Shown: positions 46,572 through 64,000, counted from the stretch's first letter. The stretch is DNA of 64,000 nucleotides from Pleurotus djamor (GCA_029747585.1 JAPEVF010000160.1:22412-86411), one strand, 5' to 3'. Numbers and translations are program-made. Notes: generated by a model not told the origin, from the letters alone.

Positions 46572-47995
46572 TGGATCTTCGCTTCAACCATGGAACCGAC
46601 ATTTACGCCGTTAGAGCATGCTGCAACCAGGACGCGACAGACCTTGTTGCTATCGGAGGCGAGCACTCTGTCCAGGTCCTGAGAGTTGTAAGTTGCACGT
46701 ACATACCTTGGTGAACGAATGAGGGCTCAGATCTTTGTCACAGACAGACACGACTTGCGAGGCCATAGCTACATTTCACATTGGCTCTAGGATAACTACG
46801 CTGGCATGGGCTGCCAACACCATATCTCCTGGCGTGGGGGATGATTGGAATCTTCAGTGAGTGCGTCGGTCGCCTTGCGTTGTGTTCCATATTTTTTGCA
46901 GCCGAGACTAATTGCAGTACTAAGGCTCGTTGCAGCGAGTATGGATCTCAGACTCCATCACTTATCCAAGACATCTTCAAACTCAGAGACCGTGTATTCT
47001 TTCGCGGGAGGTGTAAGCGGCCACCATGGCAGAATAAACGATATGGCCNTTTTGTGGGGGCCTTGGCGAAGACAGCTCTCGTTATGTTGCTACCGTCTCA
47101 GGTATTTTCGCCTTTTGCTACCTCAGTGCTTTGCTTGACTGTCCGTCAGACGACCGAATGTTGATGATCTGGGATTTATTCCCTCCCGCTCAAATATTTC
47201 AAGCCGCTTCGTCTGACAGAGAGACTTCCTTGTCTCCTCCGCCGCGCCAGCAACCCACGGCATACGTCATCCCCTTCGCGCACCCTCTCACCTCCGTTTG
47301 CTCCCACCCCGTTTCCAGCAAGGAACTCATTGCGGCAGATTGCCGCGGTTCGATATTCCTCACCGACTGGCGCTCTGAAGCCGATGAGAAAGATCAGAGT
47401 AGCTTGCGACATTCCTGTATCATGGAACTAACCGAGCCGTCCACCCTGGCCAACACTATATCTGGCACTTCTAACCAATGGACTGGTTCCGTTGGCTGGC
47501 GGAAGGATACACCGGACATGTATGTCGCTTCCATCTCCTGTTGTTTCCTTCTTTCCTAGCGGCACAAATATTCATACGGCTGGTTTTTAGCATCGGTGGT
47601 GCCTATGGATCCAAATTCCACATATGGGACCTGACAACCTTACAAGGCGGCAAGCCTCGCGTGAGTGGGAGCACGTTCGCGGAGGGTGCACACCGCTTCA
47701 GGTACGTCTCACCAGATCTACGACGTGATCGCCGCGACTTTGGGTTGACCAAGACCATAGGTGGTGCCATACATACCCAGAATATTTTGCTGTTTCGAGT
47801 CAATCTCCTACTAAAGGTGCCATCATCCACATGCACAATGTCACCTATGTTCACGCGCAACCTACCGTCTTCAATATTCTGCCGCGCCCGCACTTTGTCC
47901 GAGATTTCGATTTCATGGCCTCCCCCGGCATTCCTCGCCTTGCTGTGGCTCTGGGCACGGAGTTGGTCAGTTTTCCCATCGGCATCGATCCGTAG
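46572..47995 (+). CDS. WD40-repeat protein, Nup37-like
   Basis: Beta-propeller protein, probably a nuclear-pore scaffold subunit by similarity of the repeat order to fungal Nup37; that identity is tentative. Start MDLRFNHGTDIYAVRACCNQ is followed by DLVAIGGEHSVQVLRV, FHIGSRITTLAWAA, LRLVAASMDLRLHHL, SGHHGRINDMAF, DDRMLMIWDLFPP, HPLTSVCSHPVSSKELIAAD and GSIFLTDWRSEADE. Later come WTGSVGWRKDTPDMIGGAY, GSKFHIWDLTTLQGGKPR and the end RLAVALGTELVSFPIGIDP. About five WD-like repeats are visible, each ending in a WD/WR-type strand. An earlier in-frame ATG at 46460 would place its start inside the divergent promoter and ORF. Confidence 0.72.
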
Positions 47996-48204
47996 TAGAT
48001 GAAGCATTGCAAAATACTCTACATACATTACTTCGTAATTTTCTACTTGAGAAGACAGCGTAGGTCAAAAAATAAGTTACACACTTGGAGGGTTGATAAC
48101 AGACAGGGTAACCAAATTACACTAGCAGCAAAGTGGGCAAGTATAGCACGTACAGTATCAGAACAACAAGCAATGATAGCGCTTTGATAGAGAATAGGTT
48201 AGAG

Positions 48205-51200
48205 CTAATGATGGTCATATCCTTGGGGCGGCGATTGCAGCTGCTGATAAGAAACTTGATGACCTTGATGACCTTGATGCATGGCNGAATGGTGGTGATG
48301 TTGCTGCTGATGGGGTTCAACGTGACCGGGCATCTGTCTTTCTTGTCCAGCGGAGTTNTCCATATTTGTTTCCGTACGTTCGCCGTATCCCAGCTCCAGG
48401 AACATGTTCTTCCAATAATGGGCATCCAGCTCAGATGCATGCTGCGGTGCGAGNGGAAGATATTGGCCCTGATAATTGTTCTCGCCGCCGGAAACATGAG
48501 ATCCTTGTCTCAGCGCGCCATCTAGGGCGTAGTGAGTATTCGGGTGGGAAGAGACATTCGAAGATGCAGGGAAATGGAAGGACTGGTCAGCGGCGGTAGG
48601 CGTGTGATGTGGATACATNTGTTGTGGGGGCGACTGAGAAGGTCCATGGGAATGATTTCCTAAACACCGACATGACAATTCTCAGTTTTCGGTTCGAGCC
48701 GAGCCGCGAAACAACACTTCACCTTGGAGCCGAGGATCAAGNTGNGTCCCATTGTCGTGTCGCTCTTTCTCCATTCGGCGAGGTGTACTGTTCAATATCT
48801 CGCTACTGGCAACCAAGCTGCGCAGGAAGCGAGAGTGATATGCCGCCGAGGTCGAAGTAGGCGACAGCGTCGAGACATCATGATAGGCACTGGCGGTCTT
48901 GGTGATGAGATTGCAACTGTCCTCAGCTGCACCGTCCGGTAACAAAGAGGCGGTGTTTGCACAACGAAGCAGCTGTGAGAAAGAAGGNATTAAATTTACC
49001 GGGTATGCGCAGAAGGAAAGAGGAACACATGCCCTTAACAAGAAAATAGCCGCATAAGCCGACATGACNGTGATGGAATCTTGACCATAGCGCTGAAGAT
49101 AAATTAAATAACGTTATGAGATAACGGCTCGCTCCAAGGACTCACAAGCATNCTCATGGAGGCAAAATCTTTGGAGAGGATNGATAACGACTCTTCAGCN
49201 CTGGTAAAGCANGTCGACAATGCAGTCGTGCTAGGGCTTAGACGGCTTCCCTGAAAATGCCGTNAGGAAGGATGGAAATAGGATANTCGCTTCCGTACTC
49301 ACAGGAGACATAGCTGCGGAGATGCCAAAACTGTTCAAGAATAGACGAACACCGAGGCGGAATAGAGTTAGGAAGGAGAAATGAAATGTTTCTCCGTGTG
49401 CTATTTCCCAATCAGTTTGGATTCTCTNGAACGGCACGCAGGCTTGACTGACCTCTCTGCATTTCTCGTTGCCATTGGTCGTTCCACTGGGAAAGTTTGC
49501 CATTACAATTGCGAAGAACCACGTCGTAGTTAACGTCGTGATTGATCCCGGGTCCTTTAGAAGAGTAAAACATGTCGGTTGTTTCCGACTGAAGGNGGAA
49601 CATATTGATCAGATACGGCAGCGCTACGTATGAAGAAAATACGCACAGCTATTCGGCGCAATTGAACCATCGCTGCGACAATCACATCCTCGGGGCGAGG
49701 AATGCCACCGCATTCTTCATGCCATGTTGCAGAATGCCTGATCAGTTCGTCTTCTTGCATCATGTATTGCCGGCCAGTTTGAGTGCTGAGACTGCGGTCA
49801 TGAACCCAGAGAACAAGGTAAGTACGTTCCCGATTACGTCGTTCGCGCATCTGGAACTCTGATTCGCCGGGCGACGGATGAGCCACATAGCGGTTCAGCC
49901 CTAGTTCGATGGCCATGCGGCAAGCCTAAATGGGAAAGATACAATAACACCATCAGGATGCTGTCAGGTTCCGCTAGTCGCGAGAATACCCACGTAACCG
50001 ATGTAAGTCCAGGTTCGCTACAGTCACGTTCAGCAGGTGGTTTGTGTCATCGTGGGCGTGACCTACAGTATCATCAGGATCCTTCCAGTACGTGAGGCAG
50101 GCGAAAGCTTGAACGACTTCCACTCGCTTCCATTGCTCTTGGAAAGCGCGAACGGCAAACTCGTTGGCGAGCTTTTGGATTTGTTGATGCAATTGAGGCT
50201 TGAAGAATTTGCAGCCAGCCATTATGAGAGTCGTGAACAAGAAGGGACATCTTTGTCGAACATAGGCAACAGTGTGCAAGGCGGGGTCAAAAAGATTGAT
50301 GAAGGGGTTGAGGCGCAGGAAAATAAGGTCGAAGAGAACTTGGGCCTCCTTCTCATCGATGAGGCCTGCGGCGACAGGGTCGTTTAAGCCATTTGTAGGC
50401 GGGCGGGGCGGTGGATTGTATGGTTGCCTGTTGGTGGAGGACTCTACACTAGCCGGTGTTTCAGTGGGATTTAGGATGGTTCGAAAGAATGAGTTTCGTT
50501 CTTTGCGGATGAGCTTAGCGGGGAAGAGGCCGTCTACATTACGGTCCTCTTCCTCGTCGTCGATGTCCATAGGCCTAGATGTGTTTGAGCTAGAGTATCC
50601 GTTGTTGTAAGAAGGCAAATTGATGCGTGGCAATTCATTGGACGAGAAAGCGCCATCGGGAGAAAATTGGCCATCTTCGGGGCGAAGTTGAAAGTTTCCA
50701 TCAGCGCGGGGATCGCCAGGAAAGGGAGCCTCATTCTGCGACTTGAGTTTGGCGCTGTTGAGGCCTTTTTCCAGCCGTCGTAGCATCTTGGACGCCTCTG
50801 AGAGCCTGTGGAGGGGGTAAGGACTTATATTGGGTGGAGGTGGGGTATGGGAAAGCATACTTTGAACCAGGTTTACGGCCACGGCGATGCTTCTCAAAGA
50901 TGCATCTGTTGATATAAGATAGGTAAGAAATTTACATTTGTATTTCGATACCAGCGTGATGGGCGGAGGAAGGGGAAATGCAAACATACTCTTGGCCAGC
51001 GCGTTTGCACCGTTGACATTGTTTCTGGCCGTCCTCTGCACCAACACACTTCATCTAAAGGCCGTCTTGGTTAGGTCGCTGAGGATTGGGGGGACGGGGT
51101 TTTTGGTTACCTTGGCCGCACGGCAGACTGTACAGGCCCTGGCGCCACGAGCCACAGGCTTTGAACTGAATGATGGAGACATGGGTAAAAGGAAAAGAGA

Positions 51201-51270
51201 GATAAGAACGCAAAGAAGCATACGCTAAGTTGTCATCAGGGTTAGACACGGAGAGGTGGGGTGAATCCAT
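48205..51270 (-). CDS. Zn2Cys6 fungal transcription factor
   Basis: Sequence-specific DNA-binding regulator. The zinc cluster is built from four exons: the short first exon MDSPHLSVSNPDDNLA, then ARACTVCRAAK, MKCVGAEDGQKQCQRCKRAG and CIFEKHRRGRKPGSKLSEAS, giving six Cys with a basic linker. A coiled-coil dimerisation-type segment (SKMLRRLEKGLNSAKLKSQN) follows. The middle fungal-specific domain has AQVLFDLIFLRLNPFINLFD, VRQRCPFLFTTLIMAGCKFF, VVQAFACLTYWKDPDD joined to TWTYIGYACRMAIELGLNRY and RRNRERTYLVLWVHDRSLST. The C-terminus contains HYWKNMFLELGYG and a His/Gln-rich tail (HQQQHHHH) ending PPQGYDHH. Target genes are not predictable from sequence. Several Ns in the last third. Confidence 0.88.
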
Positions 51271-51875
51271 GAAAGACCGGTTTTCAGCGGAGGGAGGCTG
51301 AGAGTGGGGAAGCGGTTATCAAAAGTGAAGGCCGGTGGACGAAAAAGCTGGATCTGGGGGAAAAGTTGGATCAGGACGTTCTGAACGATGAGGAGACGTA
51401 GTTTGGGGACGTCGAGAACGATGAGGAGGATGGGGGGGAGTGGCGGGGAGGGAGGGGATGGTGATGGATTGAGGATAAGAGGGGAGGGCAGCGAGAAAGG
51501 CCTTGCTACTCGGCCTTCTGCGGTAACTCAGTTTGAATTGTTGATCGGTCGGCAACTTCCCGGCAAGCTTTTTTATTCCCTGCACCTCGCCCTACACCGT
51601 ATTTCTTCCACTTCGCCTCCAAGAATCCCCCCGTCACAGCATCTCCAGAGAATATATTTCAACACATACTCATAGCCTTGCCCAAGAAAAACATGGCGAT
51701 TTTCTGGCTGCGACCTCGCCATGACACAATTCATCGTCATTTCCTTGAAGGCCGGATCCACGCGGAACCAATTGACCGGTGAGTATGACATAATACGCTC
51801 CCACGCTCTGCTAAGTCGCCCTGCCAAACCCTAACCCCGGGCGTGGTTGTTTCTTTGCGTTGTCTTTTTCCAGTC
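51271..51875. other. Intergenic: divergent leaders of Zn2Cys6 factor and CEF1
   Basis: About 605 bp. The left part is purine-rich on the + strand (51410-51510) and would be a pyrimidine-rich leader for the Zn2Cys6 gene. The right part contains a candidate 5' untranslated intron of CEF1, with donor GTGAGTATGA at 51779 and acceptor TTTTTCCAG ending at 51873, two bases before the ATG. No supportable gene. A minus-strand frame at 51573-51827 starts with TTG and has no clear family. Confidence 0.5.
51779..51873 (+). other. Candidate 5' UTR intron of CEF1
   Basis: Strong donor G|GTGAGTATG and polypyrimidine acceptor TGTCTTTTTCCAG delimit a 95 nt intron that would end two bases before the CEF1 start codon. 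Upstream exon sequence contains an ATG at 51692 that does not join in frame with CEF1. Prediction only. Confidence 0.5.
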
Positions 51876-54831
<2,956 letters not shown>

Positions 54832-55287
54832 GCTCTGGTACCGTCACGATCTTGTGGTTTTTCGGGAGTTGTAATGTTATATTCTTAGTCTGTTTGCTAT
54901 CTTACTTTGTATAAAGGAAAAAACGAACATGATCGATCCGAAAGGTGATTGATTATAGCTACATACGTGCCATGTTGCATGAGGCGGCGACATGTACCAT
55001 CAAATTCTGAGTTGGCGCGAAGTCCTTTGTGTGTGAAGCTGCTGTGTTGTTCTAGTATGTATGAGGAGCCTCATGTTCAAGGCACCCTCGAAAATTTGAG
55101 GGGCGAGAGTTTTTGGAGGTGTGTGGCAAGGGTGATGTGGTGATGTGATGCTGGGGTGTCGATCAACCCTTTGTGTGTAGTCGTACCTCATGTGCGGAGA
55201 ACATTGCCCGAAGCCCCAATATAAGTAAATGTGAGGAGTGCAGAGGTCAAAGAGCCTTCGTTCGTTTGTTTCCTGGTTCTAGCTCGA
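54832..55287. other. Intergenic: CEF1 3' end and promoter of membrane protein
   Basis: About 455 bp with AT-rich 3' sequence after CEF1 and GT-rich sequence nearer the next gene. No coding frame with recognisable features on either strand, no repeat. Confidence 0.5.
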
Positions 55288-56126
55288 ATGTCGATCCTTT
55301 CTCGTTCGATGGTCCCAACGGGTGAAACATCAGCATCGGCGTCAGCGTCGAGTGTACCTTCATCGAGTCAGGATGGAAACTCGGACGTACCCATCGCAGT
55401 GATCGTGGGTGCCACTGTGGCCGGTATGGTCCTAGCCGTCGCTATTATGGTGGCATGGGTTCTTTGCAGTCGAGCTGTCAAGCGGAGGCAAGTGCAGCAG
55501 AGCAGGAAAGAGGCAAGTGAACTGTTGCGCCGAGATGGGCCATCATACTCATGCATACAATACCTTTTTAGGAGTGGCTGGCGGCTACGAAGACCAACAC
55601 TGAACGGAATGCGGTCAGGAAACCGTCGATACACAATCACCTACGCGTGCCGCCTCCCCTTGCCCGTCACTCGAGCGGTAGGGTGACGTTTTCCGCGAGG
55701 GACGGCGAACGGTTGATCAAAGAGAAGGATGAAGGGCTGACGCGAAACATACCCGAGCCGTCACGACCGAAGCCCCTTCGCTCGACAAGGAGTCTGGAGA
55801 ACGATGGACAGTCCGAGGGGTTGAATGGGAAGGCTGTATTGGAGAAGGTGATCATCCATCAGCCTTCGACGGTCAGTTCTGCGTCGTGGTATTCCACGGA
55901 GAGCGGAGAAGAACGACAGACGCGGCCGCCTGCGAGTTTCATCCGAGCTGCGTTTAGTCGGATGGGGAGGGGGGTTGTGGACGGGGCGATGAAAAGAGAC
56001 TCGGAATACTCTAATTTGGGGGATCAGTCGCGTCAATGGCAAGAGGAAGCGATGAACCGGGCGTCGCAGGCTACTTCGGTGTCTGCCTATTCAGAGCCTG
56101 AAGGGGGTATAGGGATCGCGAGATGA
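55288..56126 (+). CDS. Single-pass membrane protein with Ser-rich ectodomain, unknown
   Basis: Two exons, 259 residues. A short Ser/Ala-rich N-terminal segment (MVPTGETSASASASSVPSSS) precedes one membrane helix (IAVIVGATVAGMVLAVAIMV, AWVLC) with a basic SRAVKRRQVQQSRKE stop-transfer. The long cytosolic part has HNHLRVPPPLARHSSGRVTF and Ser/Arg/Glu-rich disordered stretches, ending EPEGGIGIAR. No cleavable signal peptide is obvious, so an N-out type III topology is possible. Membrane layout resembles small fungal plasma-membrane or sensor-like proteins, but no family is recognised. The join uses a GC-AG intron, without which the second part is out of frame. Confidence 0.7.
55513..55571 (+). 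other. GC-AG intron in single-pass membrane protein
   Basis: A 59 nt intron with donor AAAGAG|GCAAGTGAAC and acceptor TTTTTAG, splitting at phase 0 between RKE and EWLAATKTNTERNAV. Exon lengths of 225 and 555 nt are both multiples of three. Confidence 0.72.
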
Positions 56127-56236
56127 GAAGGGGCTTTGGGCTTTGGTGACTGCTTTTCGGACTTGCACTTGCGCTGGGGATGATGTATGGTTTCTATAGA
56201 AGTAACGAAATGAAGAACAAGAATGAACAGGACTGT

Positions 56237-56919
56237 CTAGTGTAATGATTTGATGTATTCCTTAGTTGAAATGGATATGAGAGGCCTGACGGACATAGGA
56301 ATGAAGGGGCCTGTGCGTACCTGCTCTATGTGTGACACGGACTGTTTAAACTTTTCCACTTCCTTCCAACAGTCTAGAGGATGTGTCGCGTTGTTTCTAT
56401 GTAATACGAGATGTCAATTGTATTGGAGGATTGGGGAGAAATGGGCATACTGGTAGCACGAGACGACGGCCTGGGCGGAGAGCTGAGCAGCTTCGACATG
56501 CTCTTGATTTTGTTTCTGCTTTGTGCGCTGGACCTTTTCCTGGATTTCCTCGAGGTCGCCGAGGAGGGAGATGCTGCTCTTTACGGACCCGGAGCCTTCC
56601 TCGTCGACGTCACCGGCCATTGCCTTTTCCTTGTCGAGGTTCTCCCTTTCTAGAGCCTTTTCAATTTCGAGGCGGACTGCCTCTTCTTCTGCACGGAGGT
56701 GTTGTAGCTCTGCCTGGATGCGCGAGCGAACATGATCGTCGAGGGTCGCCTGTCGCTCGGGGGAAGGACCGGGAGACGCAGCGTTGTCGGAAAGTTGGGC
56801 AACGACACCGGGGGAGAACTGGCGCAGGTTTCAGTGCTTGCATAATATGTTGAACAATGTGTACTGACCTGGATTGAAGTTTCTGGTGCGCTGTCCTGCC
56901 TTGACTGTGATGCTCCCAT
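56237..56919 (-). CDS. MIC19: MICOS subunit MIC19 (CHCH domain)
   Basis: Peripheral inner-membrane protein of MICOS, organising cristae junctions. Start MGASQSRQDSAPETSIQ carries the myristoylation-type MGxxxS N-terminus. Exon 2 reads FSPGVVAQLSDNAASPGPSP then RQATLDDHVRSRIQAELQHL, a long charged helix, and MAGDVDEEGSGSVKSSISLL with GDLEEIQEKVQ. The C-terminal CHCH half is split over introns: AVVSCYQ joined to NNATHPLDCWKEVEKFKQSV, then EYIKSLH. The visible Cx10C pair (SCY...LDCW) and PLDCW are typical of fungal MIC19. Four exons. The last exon has just eight codons, including the stop. It starts only 49 bp from the PhoD-like start on the other strand. Confidence 0.86.
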
Positions 56920-56968
56920 TGCAAGAGGTCCTCTGCTGACTAATCAACTGATAACTTGTTTCTCGTCC
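56920..56968. promoter_or_regulatory. 49 bp divergent region, MIC19 and PhoD starts
   Basis: The smallest start-to-start gap in the window. It leaves no room for two separate core promoters, so the two genes probably have overlapping 5' leaders. Inference from spacing. Confidence 0.5.
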
Positions 56969-59344
56969 ATGGCTGCTTTCCTCGGCGAGTCGCTTTTCTC
57001 CCTTCTCTTCAGAGCCGCCATCTTTGCTTTCCTAAGAATTGCAAGTCCAACCTGCTTGCTGTCGTCGTCGTCGTCTGCAACGTCGAGCTCACTCCTTGTT
57101 GTTTAGATTCCAACGCCCCTCGGCCAAGTTATTATCCCAACTCTGTTTATTGCATGGCTTTCCACGACCTGGCTCTCTGCGGCTTATGACCCCATAGACG
57201 ATTCAAATCCCCGTGCTCGTCGCGTGCGTCGTCCCCCAGCGTTGGTCGCGCAATTCTACCAAAGATAAACTAACCCCTGAGCAGTCCTCGGCACTTACAA
57301 CTATCCTCTTCTCCCTGCCGACTCCCTCACGATCCCTCAGACGAATAAATTTCGCCATAAACTGCATTTTGCTCGTCGCTGCAATCGACTTTGTCGCCTA
57401 CCCATTTTTCGATTCCGCCGAAGACGTCACCTTCACGCGCGTTGGCGCAGTCTACCACGATGCAGTAAAACTCGTGGTGCGCCACCCCATAAATGAATCA
57501 GACACAGACACGCTCCCCATTCATGTCGTGTGGAGGGAGCAAAAGTCACAATTCACAAATTGGACTACGGGTCCCGAGCTGAATCTGACTTTGGAGAATG
57601 ATTGGCTAGACACCGTCGAACTCAAAGGTTTATGGCCTCACACGAAATATGAATGTGCGTAGCCGATCACACGACCTTACCACTTCATAGTGACATGGCT
57701 GATGTATTCACCGTGACCGTGCAGACAGGCTCTCCTCTAATGACGGCACCATCCTTCCCTACCCTCCAGCTCCCATCAATTTCCGTACTTTCCCAGATCC
57801 TCAGTTGGGATCGGGCTCGCGCTTCAAATTCGCAGTGACATCATGCCTCACTCCCAACTTTCCCTACGTGCCTATGCAAGGCCGCAGGATCAAAGGCTTT
57901 TCTCTGCTCGCGGATTATCTAGCGCAAATTGGTGGGTTCGCTGTTTGTGCCCGTGCTTGTGGATATTCATGATGTCGACAAATAGTGGGTCCGAAGTCTA
58001 GTCCCATGGAATTTCTGCTCTTTTTGGGAGACTTTATTTATGCTGACGTTCCGGTATATATTGGCGATACCAAGGAAGCGTATAGACGCCTCTATAGACG
58101 TAACTATCAAAGCCCCGATTTCAGGAAGGTGTATGAAAGTCTGCGTGAGTCTTTCGTGCTTCTGTGCTTACATCCCCGGAAACTCTTGTCTGCTCAGCGA
58201 TATTCCACGCTTACGACGATCACGAGGTACGCTCCAACATCCCTCTCATTTTCGCCAGGATAGTGACGCGTCTGGAATGGCTAGATCAAGAACAACTTTG
58301 AGGGCAAAAGCAACGATTCCAGTCCACCCTACCCTAGTGCCTCGGACGCTTTCAAGATATATAATTCTAATGCCAACTATCACTCGCACGGTTCGGACGA
58401 GCATTATTATGAATTCCGCTATGCCGATGTCGCGTTTTTCGTCATGGACACGAGAAGGTATCGAAGTGGTGTCAATGATACCGTGGAGACGCCTACGATG
58501 CTGGGGGAGAAACAGTTGACCGAGTTGTTTGCGTGGCTTGGGAGGGTGCGTTCTAATCTAACCATCACCGTCTTTCTAGCTGAAGAAAATGATTGATTTG
58601 GTTTTTATGTTATGTTGTCCAGGTCAACTCCACCGCTACATTCAAATTCATCGTCACCTCCGTCCCCTTCACCTCGCTTTGGGGACACGACGCACAAGTA
58701 GACTCCTGGGCCGGCTACCCCGCCGAAAAGTCTGCGCTCCTCAAGATCATACATACCGTACCTAATGTGATCTTCCTCTCCGGAGATAGACACGAGTTTG
58801 CGGCGATTGAGTTTAATGCGGAGGAGGGGTATCCGGTTTATGAGTTTTCGACGAGTCCGTTGAGTATGTTTTATATTCCGNTTTTTTAGGACGTTGGCGC
58901 CGGAGAGTTTGGAGACAGTACGGCGTGCAACGGAGGTCCCTTCGTCGGAGGATGGTGCCGAATCAACAATGGTCATCGAAGAGGTCCCTCAAGAGCGGGT
59001 GTTGAAGTATTTGCCATCTGGGAATCACAAGTGGTAAGCGCGGGCTGGCCGTCCAAAGACATGCATTGCGTTGACTATCGTTTTTCGTAGGTCTGTCTTT
59101 GACTTGAATACGAAGAATCCAGATTCACCGGTGTTGAAAATAGAGGTTATGATAGACGGTCAGCCACAATATAGGTATGTCTCCCAACAAGGGCCGCATT
59201 CCTGTTGTCTCATCGATACCCTCCTCTAGCCACGAAATAATAGGCGAGCCGGTCGTTCTGCCTACAGGAACCGCCATAGGCCTCCTCTCCTCCGTACAGC
59301 ATTTACTAGGGAAATGGAGTACAGACCCTAGGAAATGGTTCTAA
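56969..59344 (+). CDS. PhoD-like metallophosphatase, membrane-anchored
   Basis: Alkaline phosphatase D family phosphodiesterase/phosphatase. The N-terminus MAAFLGESLFSLLFRAAIFA joins IPTPLGQVIIPTLFIAWLST (membrane segment) by a GC-AG intron. A second membrane segment is INCILLVAAIDFVAYPFF. The PhoD N-terminal domain has FTRVGAVYHDAVKLVVRHP and IHVVWREQKSQF; the catalytic domain has RFKFAVTSCLTPNFPYVPMQ, FLLFLGDFIYADVPVYIGD, FHAYDDHE, YYEFRYADVAFFVMDTRRYR and FIVTSVPFTSLWGHDAQVDS, then NVIFLSGDRHEFAAIEF. These carry the metal-binding Asp/His blocks. The N at 58881 is an inserted base; removing it joins FYIP to FFRTLAPESLET. Ends LGKWSTDPRKWF. Substrate unknown. Confidence 0.87.
57041..57106 (+). 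other. GC-AG intron in PhoD-like gene
   Basis: A 66 nt intron with donor AATT|GCAAGTCC and acceptor GTTTAG, splicing LRI to IPTPLGQV in phase 0. The GT donor four bases later gives a frame that stops within the next exon. Confidence 0.72.
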
Positions 59345-59405
59345 TACCACTACTTTTTGTTTCTCATCTACTCTAGAGTAGAGTACTTTTATTGTAATAA
59401 TATAT

Positions 59406-63261
<3,856 letters not shown>

Positions 63262-63347
63262 TTCCCCGCAATCCTCAGAGGCCCGGCTCCCCGCAAACCG
63301 GACTTGCTTTGGGCGCCTAAAACTTTTCCCTCAATCCACCAACTAAA
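63262..63347. promoter_or_regulatory. 86 bp divergent region, PEX6 and GAR1 starts
   Basis: Two divergent starts with 86 bp between them, so leaders and core promoters overlap. GAR1 is expected to be strongly expressed and growth-regulated, PEX6 not; inference from spacing. Confidence 0.5.
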
Positions 63348-64000
63348 ATGAGTCGCGGCGGCAGAGGCTTCGGTCGCGGTGGCGGAGGTCAACTACTCTC
63401 CCTCTTTCTCTCAGATTGAACAATGTTCTCAATGTGTTCTCATTATAGCCCGCGGTGGCGGTCGTGGAGGCTTCCAGCAACGCGATATGGGCCCGCCAGA
63501 TTCTGTCCTTGGTGAGTGCTATCTCCTTCCTCGAAATTTTATCTGAACCTGTCTTCTTTTCAAGAAATGGGAACATTTATGCATGCGGTTGAAGACGAGA
63601 TGCTCTGCTCATCCTTGATGCCCGACAAAGTGCCATATTTCAATGCCCCAATCTATCTACAAAACAAGTCTGTCATTGGCAAAGTCGATGAAATCCTCGG
63701 CCCTATAAACGAGGTCTACTTCTCAATAAAAATGGGTGATGGAATGGTAGCCAGCAGCTTCAAGCAAGGCGACAAGGTCTACATCGCTGGCGACAAGTTG
63801 CTACCGATTGAACGATTTCTACCCAAACCAAAAGTCGTTGGAGGTACGCGATCATGTCTTTCTGGCCCTTTTCTCATTGTTGATCTACATCATCGATCCA
63901 GGTGTTACAAGTAGGTTGATTCATTGTTGTCTTGTGATGAATATCTCATTATCCCCTCAGAACGTGGACGCGGTGCTGGCGCTGGACGTGGCCGTGGTGG
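63348..64000 (+). CDS. GAR1: H/ACA snoRNP protein GAR1 (cut by right edge)
   Basis: Core subunit of H/ACA RNPs, which guide pseudouridylation of rRNA and snRNA in the nucleolus. Start [14 protein letters not shown] is the N-terminal RGG domain, continued after an intron by [20 protein letters not shown]. The core follows: [60 protein letters not shown] and [20 protein letters not shown]. Downstream of another intron the C-terminal RGG domain starts with [14 protein letters not shown] at the window edge. The order RGG-core-RGG is diagnostic. The C-terminal end is not in the window. Confidence 0.94.

Noticed and set aside
51573..51827. Minus-strand frame opposite the CEF1 upstream region (84 codons)
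   Set aside because: It begins with TTG rather than ATG, its right end overlaps the strong plus-strand 5' UTR intron donor, and no family or conserved block is recognised. I left it as intergenic.

Overview
This window is nuclear DNA from a filamentous basidiomycete, most likely an agaricomycete (mushroom-type) fungus. The evidence is the very high intron density with introns of about 42-66 nt, the short intergenic distances, and the gene set itself: class V myosin, PEX6, MIC19, CMC2, PET100, a GH31 alpha-xylosidase, a Zn2Cys6 regulator and small basidiomycete-type secreted and membrane proteins. I find no transposon, tRNA, rRNA, CRISPR array or bacterial-style operon. I place 33 protein-coding genes. 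Two are cut by the window edges (transketolase at the left, GAR1 at the right) and COG4 contains a 339-base assembly gap.

Layout. 1-8.2 kb: transketolase, CMC2, an SDR oxidoreductase, a GH31 alpha-xylosidase and a TPR protein. 8.5-11.2 kb: two tandem serine/threonine dehydratases. 11.3-15.3 kb: PET100, a Ser-rich unknown and tRNase Z. 15.8-21.7 kb: a large 6TM/ArAE-type membrane protein, a small membrane protein and a PAP2 lipid phosphatase. 22-27.6 kb: myosin V. 27.8-34.4 kb: a CUZ1-type AN1 zinc-finger protein, VPS2, COG4 and phosphoglycerate kinase. 34.5-41.6 kb: an RGG-tailed protein, a secreted unknown and a GH3/PA14 beta-glucosidase. 42.2-46.5 kb: a NIT2-type amidase, a lipid kinase, UMP kinase and a small ORF whose stop overlaps the UMP kinase start. 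46.6-54.8 kb: a WD40 protein (Nup37-like), a Zn2Cys6 factor and CEF1/CDC5. 55.3-64 kb: a single-pass membrane protein, MIC19, a PhoD-like phosphatase, PEX6 and GAR1.

Most genes are unrelated housekeeping functions packed as divergent or convergent pairs. Start-to-start distances can be as short as 49 bp (MIC19/PhoD), 81 bp (CUZ1/VPS2) and 86 bp (PEX6/GAR1), so shared promoters are likely. Mitochondrial biogenesis (CMC2, PET100, MIC19), membrane traffic (VPS2, COG4, myosin V, lipid enzymes) and carbon use (GH31, GH3, transketolase, PGK, SDR) are well represented, but only the left-end sugar genes look like a possible functional neighbourhood.

The most interesting observations are eight introns that keep the reading frame only with a GC donor (GC-AG introns, most with GCAAGT), and the TAATG stop-start overlap placing a 56-residue membrane-protein ORF directly ahead of UMP kinase. 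Sequence quality is uneven. Several single Ns sit at homopolymers and behave as spurious inserted bases that break real genes, which affects any automatic gene call here.
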